The notes under the pieces: generated by a model | The model's database searches: none | What the model saw: only the letters and a program-made list of their open reading frames with translations | Told to the model about the DNA's origin: nothing | Assembly: GCF_029760915.1 (NCBI RefSeq) | Contig: NZ_CP121685.1 | Coordinates: 2,691,001 to 2,755,000 of the forward strand | Length of the DNA stretch: 64,000 bases | Source of the DNA: Olleya sp. YS | GTDB lineage: Bacteria > Bacteroidota > Bacteroidia > Flavobacteriales > Flavobacteriaceae | Direction: 5' to 3' | Shown here: positions 17,438 to 25,859 of the stretch, in pieces | Numbering within the stretch: position 1 is the stretch's first letter | Layout of the letters: each line of letters begins with the position of its first letter | Made by a program: the position numbers and the translations under genes

Positions 17438-17827
17438 TTAATTGTTCAATCTATCCTTTACAAACTCAATTTTTGTTTTTCCGTGTGGTTTTGGGTTTCC
17501 ATGCTCATCTAAATTAACCATAATGATGTTGTCTACTGTTATTATGGTTTCGCGTGTACGCATGTTTCTAACCTCACAGTTTAAGGTAATAGAAGATCGT
17601 CCAAATTTTTGAACCTCCATCCCTATTTCAATAATATCTCCTTTAACAGCTTTACTCATAAAGTTAATTTCACTCATGTATTTTGTGACTACTTTATTGT
17701 TTTCTAACTGCACAACTGTGTATAAAGCAGCTTCTTCATCTATCCAAGCTAATAATTGACCTCCAAATAAGGTTCCGTTTGGGTTTAAATCTTCTGGTTT
17801 TACCCATTTTCTGGTATGAAATCTCAT
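17438..17827 (-). CDS. Acyl-CoA thioesterase, hotdog fold
   Basis: The 129-residue protein has the YciA/acyl-CoA-hydrolase hotdog signature: 'NPNGTLFGGQLLAWIDEEAAL' in the first 40 residues (catalytic Asn/Asp area) followed by 'NFMSKAVKGDIIEIGMEVQKFGRSS'. The family hydrolyses fatty acyl-CoA thioesters in the cytosol. The start is set at ATG 17827 (MRFHTRKWV), giving a four-base gap from the DUF72 gene stop; an upstream ATG at 17893 would overlap that gene by 62 bases and adds residues untypical of the family. Confidence 0.83.
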   Translation of the reverse strand: MRFHTRKWVKPEDLNPNGTLFGGQLLAWIDEEAALYTVVQLENNKVVTKYMSEINFMSKAVKGDIIEIGMEVQKFGRSSITLNCEVRNMRTRETIITVDNIIMVNLDEHGNPKPHGKTKIEFVKDRLNN

Positions 17828-17831
17828 ATAT

Positions 17832-18719
17832 TTAAAATAAGTTTTGTTGAAAATTGTCGTTAGGAATTGTGAGATTACAACCCAACTCAGCATTTAATTG
17901 TTTAATAAAATAAGCAGATAGTAAAGGTGATTCTTTTTCAATATTTTGATGAATAAAAAAGTCTATTTCTTTTACACCTTGTTCTTTCCAAGTTTTTAGT
18001 CTTACAATCCAATCATCTAACCTTGAGTAATCACTCTCATGATTGGCTCCAACATAGCGCACAAAAGCGGTAGGATTGGTTAATCTCATGTGCATAATGT
18101 CTCGCCTTCCAGCAGAATCGACTATAATATTAGAGATGTTATTGGCTTCTAAAAGCTGATATAATTCTTCTGAAATTACTGGGTCATTATACCAATTAGT
18201 ATGTCTAAATTCTACTGCTAGTGGGATTTCTTTTGGCCAACTTTCAACAAAACTAACTACTCTGTCAAAATCTTTTGGAGTAAAATTAGTATTCATCTGT
18301 AAAAAAATAGTGCCAAGTTTTTCTTTTAAATTTACAGCAGAATACAAATAATTATCCACGACTTCTTTAACATCCTGTAACCGTTTCCAATGACTAATTT
18401 CTTGATTTAACTTTGGGAAAAACTTAAAATTAGCAGGTGTTTTATCATACCATTTACTAAATTGTTCTGGTGGAAAAATACGGTAAAACGTTGCGTTTAA
18501 TTCAATTGAGTTAAACTGAGATGAGTAATATCCTAATTCGTCCTTAGTACCTCTTGGGTAGAACCCTTTAAGATCTGCCCTATTCCATTTTGCACAACCA
18601 ACATAGATACCTGGTACATTATCATCTTTGACAACATTTAAAACACGTTTAGTGTCTTTATGGTCTTTAGGTAATGTAAAGTCTATTGCTTCTGGGTTTT
18701 CGACACTGCCAAATTTCAT
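17832..18719 (-). CDS. DUF72 family protein (YecE-like)
   Basis: The 295-residue protein is a DUF72 TIM-barrel-like protein, recognised by 'IYVGCAKWNRADLKGFYP', 'YYSSQFNSIELNATFYR', 'KFFPKLNQEISH' and 'LAVEFRHTNWY'. The family function is not established. I choose ATG 18719 rather than 18755: a strong promoter match (TTTG-N18-TATTTTTG at 18738-18767) overlaps the longer version, so transcription would start downstream of 18755. It is cotranscribed with the thioesterase. Confidence 0.82.
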   Translation of the reverse strand: MKFGSVENPEAIDFTLPKDHKDTKRVLNVVKDDNVPGIYVGCAKWNRADLKGFYPRGTKDELGYYSSQFNSIELNATFYRIFPPEQFSKWYDKTPANFKFFPKLNQEISHWKRLQDVKEVVDNYLYSAVNLKEKLGTIFLQMNTNFTPKDFDRVVSFVESWPKEIPLAVEFRHTNWYNDPVISEELYQLLEANNISNIIVDSAGRRDIMHMRLTNPTAFVRYVGANHESDYSRLDDWIVRLKTWKEQGVKEIDFFIHQNIEKESPLLSAYFIKQLNAELGCNLTIPNDNFQQNLF

Positions 18720-18737
18720 GTTTAAAAGTTCTTTTGA

Positions 18738-18767
18738 CAAAAATACAATATCCAAATTGTTAACAAA
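18738..18767 (-). promoter_or_regulatory. Promoter for DUF72-thioesterase operon
   Basis: On the minus strand TTTG (18764-18767) is followed after 18 bases by TATTTTTG (18738-18745), a full match to the Bacteroidota -33/-7 pair. The expected start of transcription is near 18730, about ten bases before the ATG at 18719. Confidence 0.6.
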
Positions 18768-18834
18768 GCAGTTAAAAAGTAATTTTACCTATGTTTACAT
18801 TGGTAGTTTTTATCGATATTTTTATTGAAAACAA

Positions 18835-19257
18835 ATGATTATGACTACACGTGACAATCAACTTCTAGCTGTAAGACCTGTTATTTTATCAATTAAAATA
18901 TCAGATAATATGAGTGATGACGAACGGTTTCAGAATATTACTTTACGACCAATAATTAAGTTACAAAACGATTTATTTGTAGCTGTCTTCAAAAACTACA
19001 TTACAAAACATAAAAATGTATTTTATCAACTAACCATTGAAAAGCGTCTTAATTACATTGATAACGCTATACATAAAGACATAAAGTTTAGAAATAGTTT
19101 AAAGGGTATTGTCATTGGACAATTTACAACAGAAGAATATGAGCTTTATATAAAAAACTCGTCTGCCCTAAACAAACGTATGATGAATATTGTAAAGCAA
19201 CGTTTACAACATAACATCCAATTGTTTGAAATGCCTGAAGTTTTAAAAGCGGTTTAG
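18835..19257 (+). CDS. Conserved Flavobacterial hypothetical protein
   Basis: This 140-residue protein resembles a small cytosolic protein often labelled 'glyoxalase' in Flavobacterial genomes, but I see no vicinal-oxygen-chelate metal ligands, so I leave it as hypothetical. It is mostly helical and basic, with conserved-looking blocks 'ISDNMSDDERFQNITLRPIIKLQNDL' and 'YIDNAIHKDIKFRNSLKGIVIGQFT'. There is no signal peptide or membrane segment. The start could be the ATG at 18835 or 18841. It is divergent from the DUF72 gene and convergent with DUF2461. Confidence 0.62.
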   Translation: MIMTTRDNQLLAVRPVILSIKISDNMSDDERFQNITLRPIIKLQNDLFVAVFKNYITKHKNVFYQLTIEKRLNYIDNAIHKDIKFRNSLKGIVIGQFTTEEYELYIKNSSALNKRMMNIVKQRLQHNIQLFEMPEVLKAV

Positions 19258-19268
19258 TTAATTTTTTA

Positions 19269-19949
19269 CTACTTTATAAGTGACACTCCATTTAAATCTG
19301 TGGTTAATACCTCACTCATATAATCAAAAAATGGTCGTATAATTTTAAACGAGTTATTAACCTCCTCTAAAAAATTAGACGATAATACCTGTTTGTCTGT
19401 ATATTTCTTGGTGAAAATAAATTGTTTTCTTCTAATTAAGTCAATAGCAGGATGCTCTTTATCAAAACCTTTTGGTGCTGTTTTAAGCTCGTCACCAACA
19501 AAACCTCCCCAAACAGAATTGAAGTTTTTACTATTTAGGATATCGCGCATCTCTTGATCATCCATTTCAAATTCTTTTCTAATTCTTAATAAATCTTCTT
19601 TAGAAGGATCCCAAAAACCTGTTGCAATAAAACTTTCATTATTAGGTTGAATATGCATATAGTAACCACCTCTTAATTTGGGTTTTACTCGATTAAAAGA
19701 ACCACCAAAATGCGTTTTGTAAGGTAATTTATTTTTAGAGAATCTTACATCTCTATAAATTCTAAATAATTTAACTTTATCAATCTCATCGTGTTTATTT
19801 AGCATTTGAAACAACTGATTATATACTTGCTTAATCTCAGTCTCAATTTCTTTAAAAGCACTTTTATGCTCATTAAACCAGTCACGATTATTGTTTTTTT
19901 CTAAATCTTTTAAAAAAGTAAAGGTCTCTCTAGGAATAGTTTCTGTCAT
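19269..19949 (-). CDS. DUF2461 domain protein (TIGR02453)
   Basis: The 226-residue protein fits DUF2461: 'FLKDLEKNNNRDWFNEHKSAF' at the start, 'FRIYRDVRFSKNKLPYKTHFGG' in the first third, and 'GGYYMHIQPNNESFIATGFWDP'. The function is unknown; the domain is widespread in bacteria and fungi. A terminator for the gene upstream on the same strand (19975-20003) separates it from the DUF1328 gene, so it is likely transcribed alone. Confidence 0.85.
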   Translation of the reverse strand: MTETIPRETFTFLKDLEKNNNRDWFNEHKSAFKEIETEIKQVYNQLFQMLNKHDEIDKVKLFRIYRDVRFSKNKLPYKTHFGGSFNRVKPKLRGGYYMHIQPNNESFIATGFWDPSKEDLLRIRKEFEMDDQEMRDILNSKNFNSVWGGFVGDELKTAPKGFDKEHPAIDLIRRKQFIFTKKYTDKQVLSSNFLEEVNNSFKIIRPFFDYMSEVLTTDLNGVSLIK

Positions 19950-19974
19950 ATCTAATATTTATTACTCTAAAATA

Positions 19975-20003
19975 CAAAAAAGTCTCGACTGTAAGTCGAG
20001 ACT
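19975..20003 (-). terminator. Rho-independent terminator downstream of DUF1328
   Basis: A perfect 10-base stem AGTCTCGACT pairing with AGTCGAGACT around a three-base GTA loop, followed on the minus strand by six Ts. It is 145 bases beyond the DUF1328 stop. The intervening 20004-20148 contains two further inverted repeats. Confidence 0.8.
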
Positions 20004-20148
20004 CTGCTATTAATCAAATAGTATCTTAAAATGAATTATTTGATTAGGTATCTTATTTAAAGATATAATAATTATTGCGTACTAGTTTGTTAATTTTTGC
20101 TTCTAAACTAATTTTGGTTAACAAGTACGTTTAATTTATATATTTAAT
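20004..20148 (-). other. Structured 3' region between DUF1328 and its terminator
   Basis: This 145-base stretch has no ORF but two further inverted repeats: AATCAAATA (20012-20020) with TATTTGATT (20037-20045), and CGTACT..TGTTAA (20078-20093) with TTAACAAGTACG (20118-20129). Together with the strong terminator at 19975-20003 they could give a stable 3' UTR or a small RNA. This is only a structural observation. Confidence 0.35.
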
Positions 20149-20310
20149 TTAACTTTTAACTCCACCTTTTATTAATGATAGTACAAATAATACTATAAAA
20201 ATGAAGAATAAAATTTTTGCAATTCCTGCTGATGCTCCTGCTATACCTCCAAATCCTAAGATTCCAGCTATAACTGCGATAATAATAAATGTAATGGTCC
20301 AACGTAACAT
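20149..20310 (-). CDS. DUF1328 small membrane protein
   Basis: Translating the minus strand from the ATG at 20310 gives a 53-residue protein beginning [20 protein letters not shown] and ending IKGGVKS. It has two membrane helices joined by a Gly/Ala-rich turn ([15 protein letters not shown]), the pattern of DUF1328/YtjA proteins, which are linked to envelope stress in other bacteria. Function is not established. It lies next to a tiny lipoprotein and an MscS channel on the same strand. Confidence 0.85.
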   Translation of the reverse strand: MLRWTITFIIIAVIAGILGFGGIAGASAGIAKILFFIFIVLFVLSLIKGGVKS

Positions 20311-20375
20311 AATTTTTGTGTTTTAAGGGTTAGTAATAATTTTTGGTTTTTTTCTTTTTCTAGCAATTTTATTAA

Positions 20376-20519
20376 TTAATCTACAGTGTCTTCAACATCA
20401 TCTGCAACACTTTCTACAGCGTCTTCAACTTTTTCTCCTGTTGATTTTTCTTCTCTACATCCTGTAAGTACTATTGATAATGAAAACAGAATAAGAAATG
20501 TGTAAGCTAATTTTTTCAT
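20376..20519 (-). CDS. Tiny acidic lipoprotein
   Basis: Translating the minus strand from the ATG at 20519 gives 47 residues: a lipoprotein signal MKKLAYTFLILFSLSIVLTGC with lipobox LTGC, then an acidic helix rich in Val, Glu and Asp with the spaced pattern VEDAVESVADDVEDTVD. It resembles entericidin-like or coiled-coil small lipoproteins that coat the envelope, an inference only. It lies 65 bases upstream of DUF1328 and downstream of the mechanosensitive channel, suggesting an osmotic/envelope-stress group. Confidence 0.7.
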   Translation of the reverse strand: MKKLAYTFLILFSLSIVLTGCREEKSTGEKVEDAVESVADDVEDTVD

Positions 20520-20639
20520 AATTTTGGTTTTAATTGGTTGTTTTGTTTGTTATTTCAAAGATGCAACAATTTAATAGTGTTCCTGTTACATCATTATGTG
20601 GTTATGTTATATAATTTGAATGTCTTTATATTAATATGA

Positions 20640-21530
20640 TTATTCATCACTAGATTCTGACTTTTCAAGACTCAGTTTATTATCAAATTGCAACGTTCTA
20701 ATTGGGAAAGGTATATTTATATTTTCTTTATCAAACGCCTTTTTAATTTCAATAATGGCTGTGCTTTTTGCTCTTATTTTTTCTAGCGAGTTTTCAGCAT
20801 CAATCCAAAATCTACAAACAAAGTTTATAGAACTTCCTCCAAATTCTTCATAGAAAAATTCAACATCTTCTGGACTTTGTATTTGACTAAATGTTTTTTG
20901 TATTGTATCCTTTGTTAAAGTTCTTACCTTTTCTAAATCAGATTCATAGCCTACTCCACAATTAATCATTACTCTCATTTTTGTGGTCAGAGAGTAGTTT
21001 TTGATAGGGTTATCAAGGATAGATTTGTTAGGTATCATGACCATATTGTTATCTGCTTCCTTTATAACAAAATTCTTTAAACTAATTTCTACAACTTCAC
21101 CTGCAAACCCATTGGTTTCAACCCAGTGTCCTAGTCGTATACTTTTTCTAATACTAAGTACAATTCCAGCAAATGTGTTACTTAATGTGCCTTGTAATGC
21201 TAAACCTATCACTAGACCAGAGATACCAGCTGCACCTATTAATGTTTCTAGGGTTTCACTTAAATTAAGTATTCCTAAAGCAAGGAAAAAACCTACACCT
21301 ATGACTATTACTGCAGTAATCTTAGTAATCATTCCTACTAAAGAGTCTTGATGAACCTTTTTAGAAACTATTTTACCTACTAATCTTGAAACATATCTAG
21401 ATATGTAATAAAAAGCTATAAGAACTAAAATTGCGATTATTAGATTTGGAATACTTTTGATAAAAGCATTAAACCATCCTTCTAATTTGTCTGATAATAA
21501 TTCTAAAGCTTTATTGAATTTGTCTTGCAT
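20640..21530 (-). CDS. MscS-family mechanosensitive channel
   Basis: The 296-residue protein has the MscS layout: three membrane helices in the first ~125 residues, the pore-lining third helix 'GAAGISGLVIGLALQGTLSNTFAGIVL' with its Gly/Ala packing, then a soluble beta domain (GHWVETNGFAGEVVEISLKNFVI, 'MVMIPNKSILDNPIKNYS') and an alpha/beta C-terminal cage. Such channels open on membrane tension and release solutes during hypo-osmotic shock. It sits upstream of the tiny lipoprotein and DUF1328. Confidence 0.9.
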   Translation of the reverse strand: MQDKFNKALELLSDKLEGWFNAFIKSIPNLIIAILVLIAFYYISRYVSRLVGKIVSKKVHQDSLVGMITKITAVIVIGVGFFLALGILNLSETLETLIGAAGISGLVIGLALQGTLSNTFAGIVLSIRKSIRLGHWVETNGFAGEVVEISLKNFVIKEADNNMVMIPNKSILDNPIKNYSLTTKMRVMINCGVGYESDLEKVRTLTKDTIQKTFSQIQSPEDVEFFYEEFGGSSINFVCRFWIDAENSLEKIRAKSTAIIEIKKAFDKENINIPFPIRTLQFDNKLSLEKSESSDE

Positions 21531-21734
21531 TATTTTTTATTTATGGTTAATTATTTGATTGGTGTACTTGTGTATTGTAATTTATTAATACAAAGATGCG
21601 TCATAAATCAAGTCAATCTGTTATAAGATTCTTTAAGATTGTTACACAATTTCAATAATAGCGTATAAACAAAGGGCTCTTAGATCTTAAATGGGAAAAG
21701 TTAATGGGTAAGTGATGTCTATAATTAATATAGA

Positions 21735-22514
21735 CTATTCAAATTCGATTGAATTTAATATTAATCCTGAAGCAGGAGCAATATATTGCATATTGTATTT
21801 ATAATCAGACTTTAGACTAGCTTCAATATCTTCTAAAGTGCGCTTGCCTTGACCCAATTCTATCAAAGTTCCCATCATCAATCTAATTTGATTACGCATA
21901 AAACCTTTACCTCTAACACGAAGGATGTAGCTTTTTTTAGGAAAGAAATTAGCTGTGTAAATAGTGTTTTCAACTAGTTCACACTGCATAATTTCTCTGT
22001 TGTAAATACCATTATCTGTTGGCTTGTAGCAATATGCTCTTAGGTAATGCTTACCCTCAAAAAGTTTTGCACCTTCTTTCATTAGATTAATATCTAAATC
22101 GTCTAATATAGTCGTTAATATTGGTGCGCAAAACGGATGAAATTTGTCGCCAAAAGCAAATAAATATAAGTATTCTTTGATTTTGGAATGCTGAATGATA
22201 TTAAAGTCTTTATCGACTACTTTAATAGCTAAAGCACGAATATCTTGAGGTAAATTGTAATTAAATAATGTTAAAAACGCATCAAAATCTTCGATGGGTT
22301 CTTCTAAAAAAAGCTCGAAAGCTGCACTTTCTGCACTTACCATAGCATCTGTACGACCTGAGGTTAGAGTTTTAAATTTCTTTTTTTCTAAAATGAAATT
22401 TAATGTGCGATCTACCATTAAGTGCAACGTTTTTAGATTAGGTTGCTTCTGCCAACCATGAAATCGATAACCTAAATACTGAATAGTAATAACGTAGAAA
22501 AACTTTTTTTGCAT
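21735..22514 (-). CDS. TruA-like tRNA pseudouridine synthase
   Basis: The 259-residue protein shows the TruA fold: N-terminal 'YLGYRFHGWQKQPNLKTLH' (usually Y.G..F.GwQ.Q), then the catalytic Asp motif 'SGRTDAMVSA', and 'RVRGKGFMRNQIRLMMGTLIELGQGK' near the end. TruA makes pseudouridine at positions 38-40 of the tRNA anticodon arm. In standard TruA the motif reads GRTDxGVHA; here it is GRTDAMVSAESAAFE, so this is probably a divergent paralogue. Substrate assignment is therefore uncertain. Confidence 0.8.
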   Translation of the reverse strand: MQKKFFYVITIQYLGYRFHGWQKQPNLKTLHLMVDRTLNFILEKKKFKTLTSGRTDAMVSAESAAFELFLEEPIEDFDAFLTLFNYNLPQDIRALAIKVVDKDFNIIQHSKIKEYLYLFAFGDKFHPFCAPILTTILDDLDINLMKEGAKLFEGKHYLRAYCYKPTDNGIYNREIMQCELVENTIYTANFFPKKSYILRVRGKGFMRNQIRLMMGTLIELGQGKRTLEDIEASLKSDYKYNMQYIAPASGLILNSIEFE

Positions 22515-22605
22515 AATACAAATTGAATGTCGAAAATACAGTTTTAGTGAGCATCTCGCAAAATTTTTATAAATTGAACGCTATTAACTAACTAAATATA
22601 AAATT

Positions 22606-23019
22606 ATGACAACTACACAAAAACCACCAATTTGGTTTTGGATCGTCGCAGCTATTGGACTGATCTGGAACGGAATGGGTGTCAATGCCTATTTACAACA
22701 AGCTTACAACACAGAGAGTTTTAGAAACATGTATACTGAAGAACAGTTAAACATTGTAGCAAACACACCTGCTTGGGTTACTGCTGCATTTGCAATTGCA
22801 GTTTTTGCAGGATTTTTTGCTTTTGTTTTTATTCTATTACGAAAAAAACTAGGCTACACACTAATGATATTATCACTTTTAGCTGTGATTGTACAAATGA
22901 GCTATTTATTAATCAATGACTACGTCAGTAGTTTAGTAATGACTATTATGATTATAGTTTTTGCTATAGTATTTGTTATATTGGCTAGACTATTTGTTCA
23001 AAAAGGCTGGATTAGATAA
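22606..23019 (+). CDS. Four-helix membrane protein, unknown function
   Basis: The 137-residue protein has four predicted membrane helices (WFWIVAAIGLIWNGMGVNAY; AWVTAAFAIAVFAGFFAFVFILL; LGYTLMILSLLAVIVQMSYLL; SLVMTIMIIVFAIVFVILARLF) and a short soluble loop after helix 1 (NMYTEEQLNIVANTPAW). I recognise it only as a common Bacteroidota membrane protein, sometimes loosely called a sugar transporter; there is no transport motif to support that. A bidirectional terminator lies between it and hisIE. Confidence 0.65.
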   Translation: MTTTQKPPIWFWIVAAIGLIWNGMGVNAYLQQAYNTESFRNMYTEEQLNIVANTPAWVTAAFAIAVFAGFFAFVFILLRKKLGYTLMILSLLAVIVQMSYLLINDYVSSLVMTIMIIVFAIVFVILARLFVQKGWIR

Positions 23020-23034
23020 TAAACTTAACAGAAA

Positions 23035-23075
23035 TAATAAAAAGGCATCATCATTTGATGCCTTTTTTATTATTC
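23035..23075. terminator. Bidirectional terminator between the membrane protein and hisIE
   Basis: The long stem AAAAAGGCATCA/TGATGCCTTTTT with a TCAT-type loop (core 23039-23066), flanked by T-rich ends on both strands. It serves both the plus-strand gene ending at 23019 and the his operon, whose last stop codon at 23070-23072 lies within its edge. Confidence 0.85.
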
Positions 23076-23666
23076 TCTTTCTTTTAATACAGTGACTACG
23101 TCATTAAACTTAAAACCCTTAGCTTGAAGCAACATTAGGTAGTGAAACAATAAATCGGCACTTTCATTTAAAAATAAATCGTCGTTATCGTCTTTTGCTT
23201 CAATAACCACTTCTACTGCTTCCTCTCCTACTTTTTGTGCAATTTTATTAATTCCTTTTTCAAATAGCGAAGCTACGTAAGATTTAGTCGTGTCTCCAGC
23301 TTTAACTCTAGATTCTATAGTATTTTCTAATTTTGAAATAAAACCGAAACTTTCAGAATTAGTGTCACTCCAACACGTATCGCTTCCTTTGTGGCATGTT
23401 GGTCCTTTTGGATTAACTTGTATTAATAATGTGTCATTATCGCAATCTAGTTTTATTTCTACTAAGTTTAAAACATTACCACTATCTTCACCTTTAGTCC
23501 ATAAGCGGTTTTTGGTTCTGCTGAAAAAAGTAACCAATTTGGTGTCTTTGGTTTTATTAAACGCTTCTTCATTCATATAACCCAACATCAATACATTTTT
23601 TGTTATTGCATCTTGTATGATTGCTGGTACTAATCCATCTTTGTTTTTATTGAAATCTATGTTCAT
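23070..23666 (-). CDS. hisI: Bifunctional phosphoribosyl-AMP cyclohydrolase/phosphoribosyl-ATP pyrophosphatase
   Basis: The 198-residue HisIE fusion performs steps 2 and 3 of histidine synthesis. The N-terminal HisI part (about 1-100) has the metal-binding pattern 'NEEAFNKTKDTKLVTFFSRTKNRLWTKGE' and 'DCDNDTLLIQV..GPTCHKGSDTCW'; the C-terminal HisE part has 'VGEEAVEVVIEAKDDNDDLFLNESADLLFHYLMLL'. I start at ATG 23666 (MNIDFNKNKDG). A longer reading to 23744 would translate the GC-rich inverted repeat at 23679-23740 into an artefact tail. It is last in the his operon. Confidence 0.93.
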   Translation of the reverse strand: MNIDFNKNKDGLVPAIIQDAITKNVLMLGYMNEEAFNKTKDTKLVTFFSRTKNRLWTKGEDSGNVLNLVEIKLDCDNDTLLIQVNPKGPTCHKGSDTCWSDTNSESFGFISKLENTIESRVKAGDTTKSYVASLFEKGINKIAQKVGEEAVEVVIEAKDDNDDLFLNESADLLFHYLMLLQAKGFKFNDVVTVLKERE

Positions 23667-23678
23667 TTTTTTTGTTTT

Positions 23679-23740
23679 GTCTGGTCGAGCGCAGTCGAGA
23701 CCTCTATATTTCAAATAACCTCTCGACTGCGCTCGAGAAG
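23679..23740. repeat. GC-rich REP-like inverted repeat, copy 1 (hisF-hisIE gap)
   Basis: Two inverted arms, 23679-23703 (core TCGAGCGCAGTCGAGA) and 23719-23739 (core TCTCGACTGCGCTCGA), flank a 15-base spacer and can form a strong intercistronic hairpin in the his mRNA. The left arm is identical over 25 bases to that of copy 2 at 28420-28444. Its base composition contrasts with the AT-rich surroundings. This is the kind of dispersed short palindrome seen in many Flavobacterial genomes. Confidence 0.85.
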
Positions 23741-23784
23741 ACATTAATTTTTATGAAATGCTGAAACGAATTCAACAAGACGGT

Positions 23785-24540
23785 TTATAGTCGTACTGCT
23801 ATATTATTATCTCTTAATGCTTCTTTTAAATCTTTAATTTCTATTTCTCCAAAATGAAACACACTTGCAGCCAATGCTGCGTCTGCTTTCCCTTCTTTAA
23901 AGGTATCTACAAAATGTTGCACGTTTCCTGCTCCACCTGATGCTATTATTGGAATATTTAAAGTTTCAGAAAGCATAGCTAAAGCTTCGTTTGCAAAACC
24001 TGCTTTGGTACCATCGTTATTCATGGATGTGAATAATATTTCACCTGCTCCTCTACGTTCAACCTCTTTTGCCCAATCGAATAAATTTAATTTTGTTGGA
24101 ATACTTCCACCTGCTAAATGCACCATCCATTCTCCATTAATTTGCTTAGCATCTATAGCAACGACAACACATTGGCTACCAAATTTATTAGCTAATTCAT
24201 TAACCAATTCTGGACGTTTTACTGCTGAAGAGTTTATAGAAACCTTATCTGCTCCAGATTTTAAAAGCTTATATACATCTTCAATAGACGAAATTCCTCC
24301 ACCAACTGTAAACGGAATATTAACGTGTTCTGCTACTTTTAAAACCATATCAATCATGGTTTTTCTACCTTCTAAAGTAGCCGAAATATCTAGAAATACC
24401 AGCTCGTCTGCACCTTTTACTGCGTATTGTTTTGCTAATTCTACTGGATCTCCAGCATCACGAAGGTTTACAAAATTAACACCTTTAACGGTTCTTCCGT
24501 TTTTAATGTCTAAACAGGGTATAATTCGTTTTGTAAGCAT
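23785..24540 (-). CDS. hisF: Imidazole glycerol phosphate synthase, cyclase subunit
   Basis: The 251-residue TIM barrel HisF converts PRFAR plus ammonia to imidazole glycerol phosphate and AICAR, receiving ammonia from HisH. Seen motifs are '[17 protein letters not shown]' (catalytic Asp 11), 'VGGGISS', '[11 protein letters not shown]', 'NNDGTKAGF' (second catalytic Asp region) and 'IIASGGAGN'. It begins one base after the hisA stop, in the operon order hisB-H-A-F-IE. Confidence 0.96.
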   Translation of the reverse strand: MLTKRIIPCLDIKNGRTVKGVNFVNLRDAGDPVELAKQYAVKGADELVFLDISATLEGRKTMIDMVLKVAEHVNIPFTVGGGISSIEDVYKLLKSGADKVSINSSAVKRPELVNELANKFGSQCVVVAIDAKQINGEWMVHLAGGSIPTKLNLFDWAKEVERRGAGEILFTSMNNDGTKAGFANEALAMLSETLNIPIIASGGAGNVQHFVDTFKEGKADAALAASVFHFGEIEIKDLKEALRDNNIAVRL

Positions 24541-24541
24541 A

Positions 24542-25276
24542 TTATAAAAATCGTTCTAGTTCTTTTAAAGTGATTCTGTTTTCATAAATCGCCTTACCAA
24601 TGATGACACCTTCACAATTAATTTCTGAAAGCTTTTCTACATCTTCAATAGTTGTAACGCCTCCTGAAGCTATAAGTTTTATAGACTGACCAGAACTACC
24701 ATTGGTACACTCTTCAATGATGGTTTTATACAGGTCTATTGATGGTCCTTCTAACATTCCGTCTTTTGAAATGTCTGTACAAACCACATATTGAATGCCT
24801 TGTTTTTGATACGCTTTTATAAACGGAATTACCTCTAAAGTACTTTCTTCTAACCAACCACTAATGGCTATCTTTTCGTTTTTACAATCTGCTCCTAAAA
24901 TGATTTTTTGAGAGCCATATTTACTAATCCAACGCTCAAACGTATCTCTGTTTTTTACAGCAATACTTCCTCCTGTTATTTGTTTTGCTCCAGAGTTAAA
25001 TGCTGTTATAATATCGTCATCAGACTTTAAACCACCTCCAAAATCTATTTTTAAATTAGTTTTAGAAGCCACTAGCTCTAAAACTCGGTAATTTACGACA
25101 TGAGAAGCTTTCGCACCATCTAAATCGACCATATGTAAATACTCGATTCCTGCGCCTTCAAACTGTTTTGCAACCTCAAGTGGGTTTTCATTATAAATTT
25201 TAGTGGTATTGTAATCTCCTTTTGTTAAGCGTACACATTTACCGTCTATGATATCTATTGCTGGTATTATTCTCAT
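24542..25276 (-). CDS. hisA: ProFAR isomerase
   Basis: The 244-residue TIM barrel performs the ProFAR to PRFAR isomerisation in the histidine pathway. It carries '[20 protein letters not shown]' (catalytic Asp 8), '[12 protein letters not shown]', '[14 protein letters not shown]' (second catalytic Asp) and '[12 protein letters not shown]'. It is a half-barrel-repeat homologue of the adjacent hisF. It starts one base after hisH on the transcript. Confidence 0.96.
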   Translation of the reverse strand: MRIIPAIDIIDGKCVRLTKGDYNTTKIYNENPLEVAKQFEGAGIEYLHMVDLDGAKASHVVNYRVLELVASKTNLKIDFGGGLKSDDDIITAFNSGAKQITGGSIAVKNRDTFERWISKYGSQKIILGADCKNEKIAISGWLEESTLEVIPFIKAYQKQGIQYVVCTDISKDGMLEGPSIDLYKTIIEECTNGSSGQSIKLIASGGVTTIEDVEKLSEINCEGVIIGKAIYENRITLKELERFL

Positions 25277-25277
25277 G

Positions 25278-25859
25278 TTATAATTCTATAAAATTCTTTA
25301 AAATTTGTTCTCCTGCTACAGATGATTTTTCTGGATGAAACTGCACACCATAAAAATTATTTTTTTGTAAAGCTGAAGCAAATTCTACACTATAAGTAGT
25401 AGTGGCAATGCTTTCTTTACAAGCTTCTGCATAAAAACTATGTACAGAATACATAAAAGCGTCATCTTTAATATCTTTAAATAACGCTGATTTTAAATCT
25501 GTTATCGTATTCCAACCCATTTGTGGCACTTTAACACTATTGTTAAAACGCTTGACATCTACATTAAAAATACCTAATCCTTTGGTGCTACCTTCTTCTG
25601 AAGAGTTACACATCAATTGCATCCCTAAACAAATCCCTAAAACGGGTTGTTTTAAAGCTGGAATTAAAGTGTCTAAACCGCTTTCTTTTAGCATTTGCAT
25701 TGCAGAACTTGCCTCACCAACTCCTGGAAAAATTACTTTGTCTGCTGCTTTAATTTCATCTGGATTGTTAGATAAAATGGCATCGTAACCTAAGCGTTTA
25801 AAGGCAAATTGAATACTTTTAATATTACCTGCTCCGTAATTTATTATTACTAACTTCAT
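25278..25859 (-). CDS. hisH: Imidazole glycerol phosphate synthase, glutaminase subunit
   Basis: The 193-residue class I glutamine amidotransferase supplies ammonia to HisF. The oxyanion strand '[10 protein letters not shown]' opens the protein, the nucleophile Cys sits in '[10 protein letters not shown]' (about 78), and the His/Glu dyad in 'VQFHPEKSS' near 170. The start overlaps the hisB stop by one base, indicating translational coupling. Confidence 0.96.
   Translation of the reverse strand: MKLVIINYGAGNIKSIQFAFKRLGYDAILSNNPDEIKAADKVIFPGVGEASSAMQMLKESGLDTLIPALKQPVLGICLGMQLMCNSSEEGSTKGLGIFNVDVKRFNNSVKVPQMGWNTITDLKSALFKDIKDDAFMYSVHSFYAEACKESIATTTYSVEFASALQKNNFYGVQFHPEKSSVAGEQILKNFIEL

Noticed and set aside
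23667-23744. N-terminal extension of HisIE (beginning SSRAQSRG)
   Set aside because: It is translation of the GC-rich inverted repeat; the family start at 23666 gives the normal HisI N-terminus.
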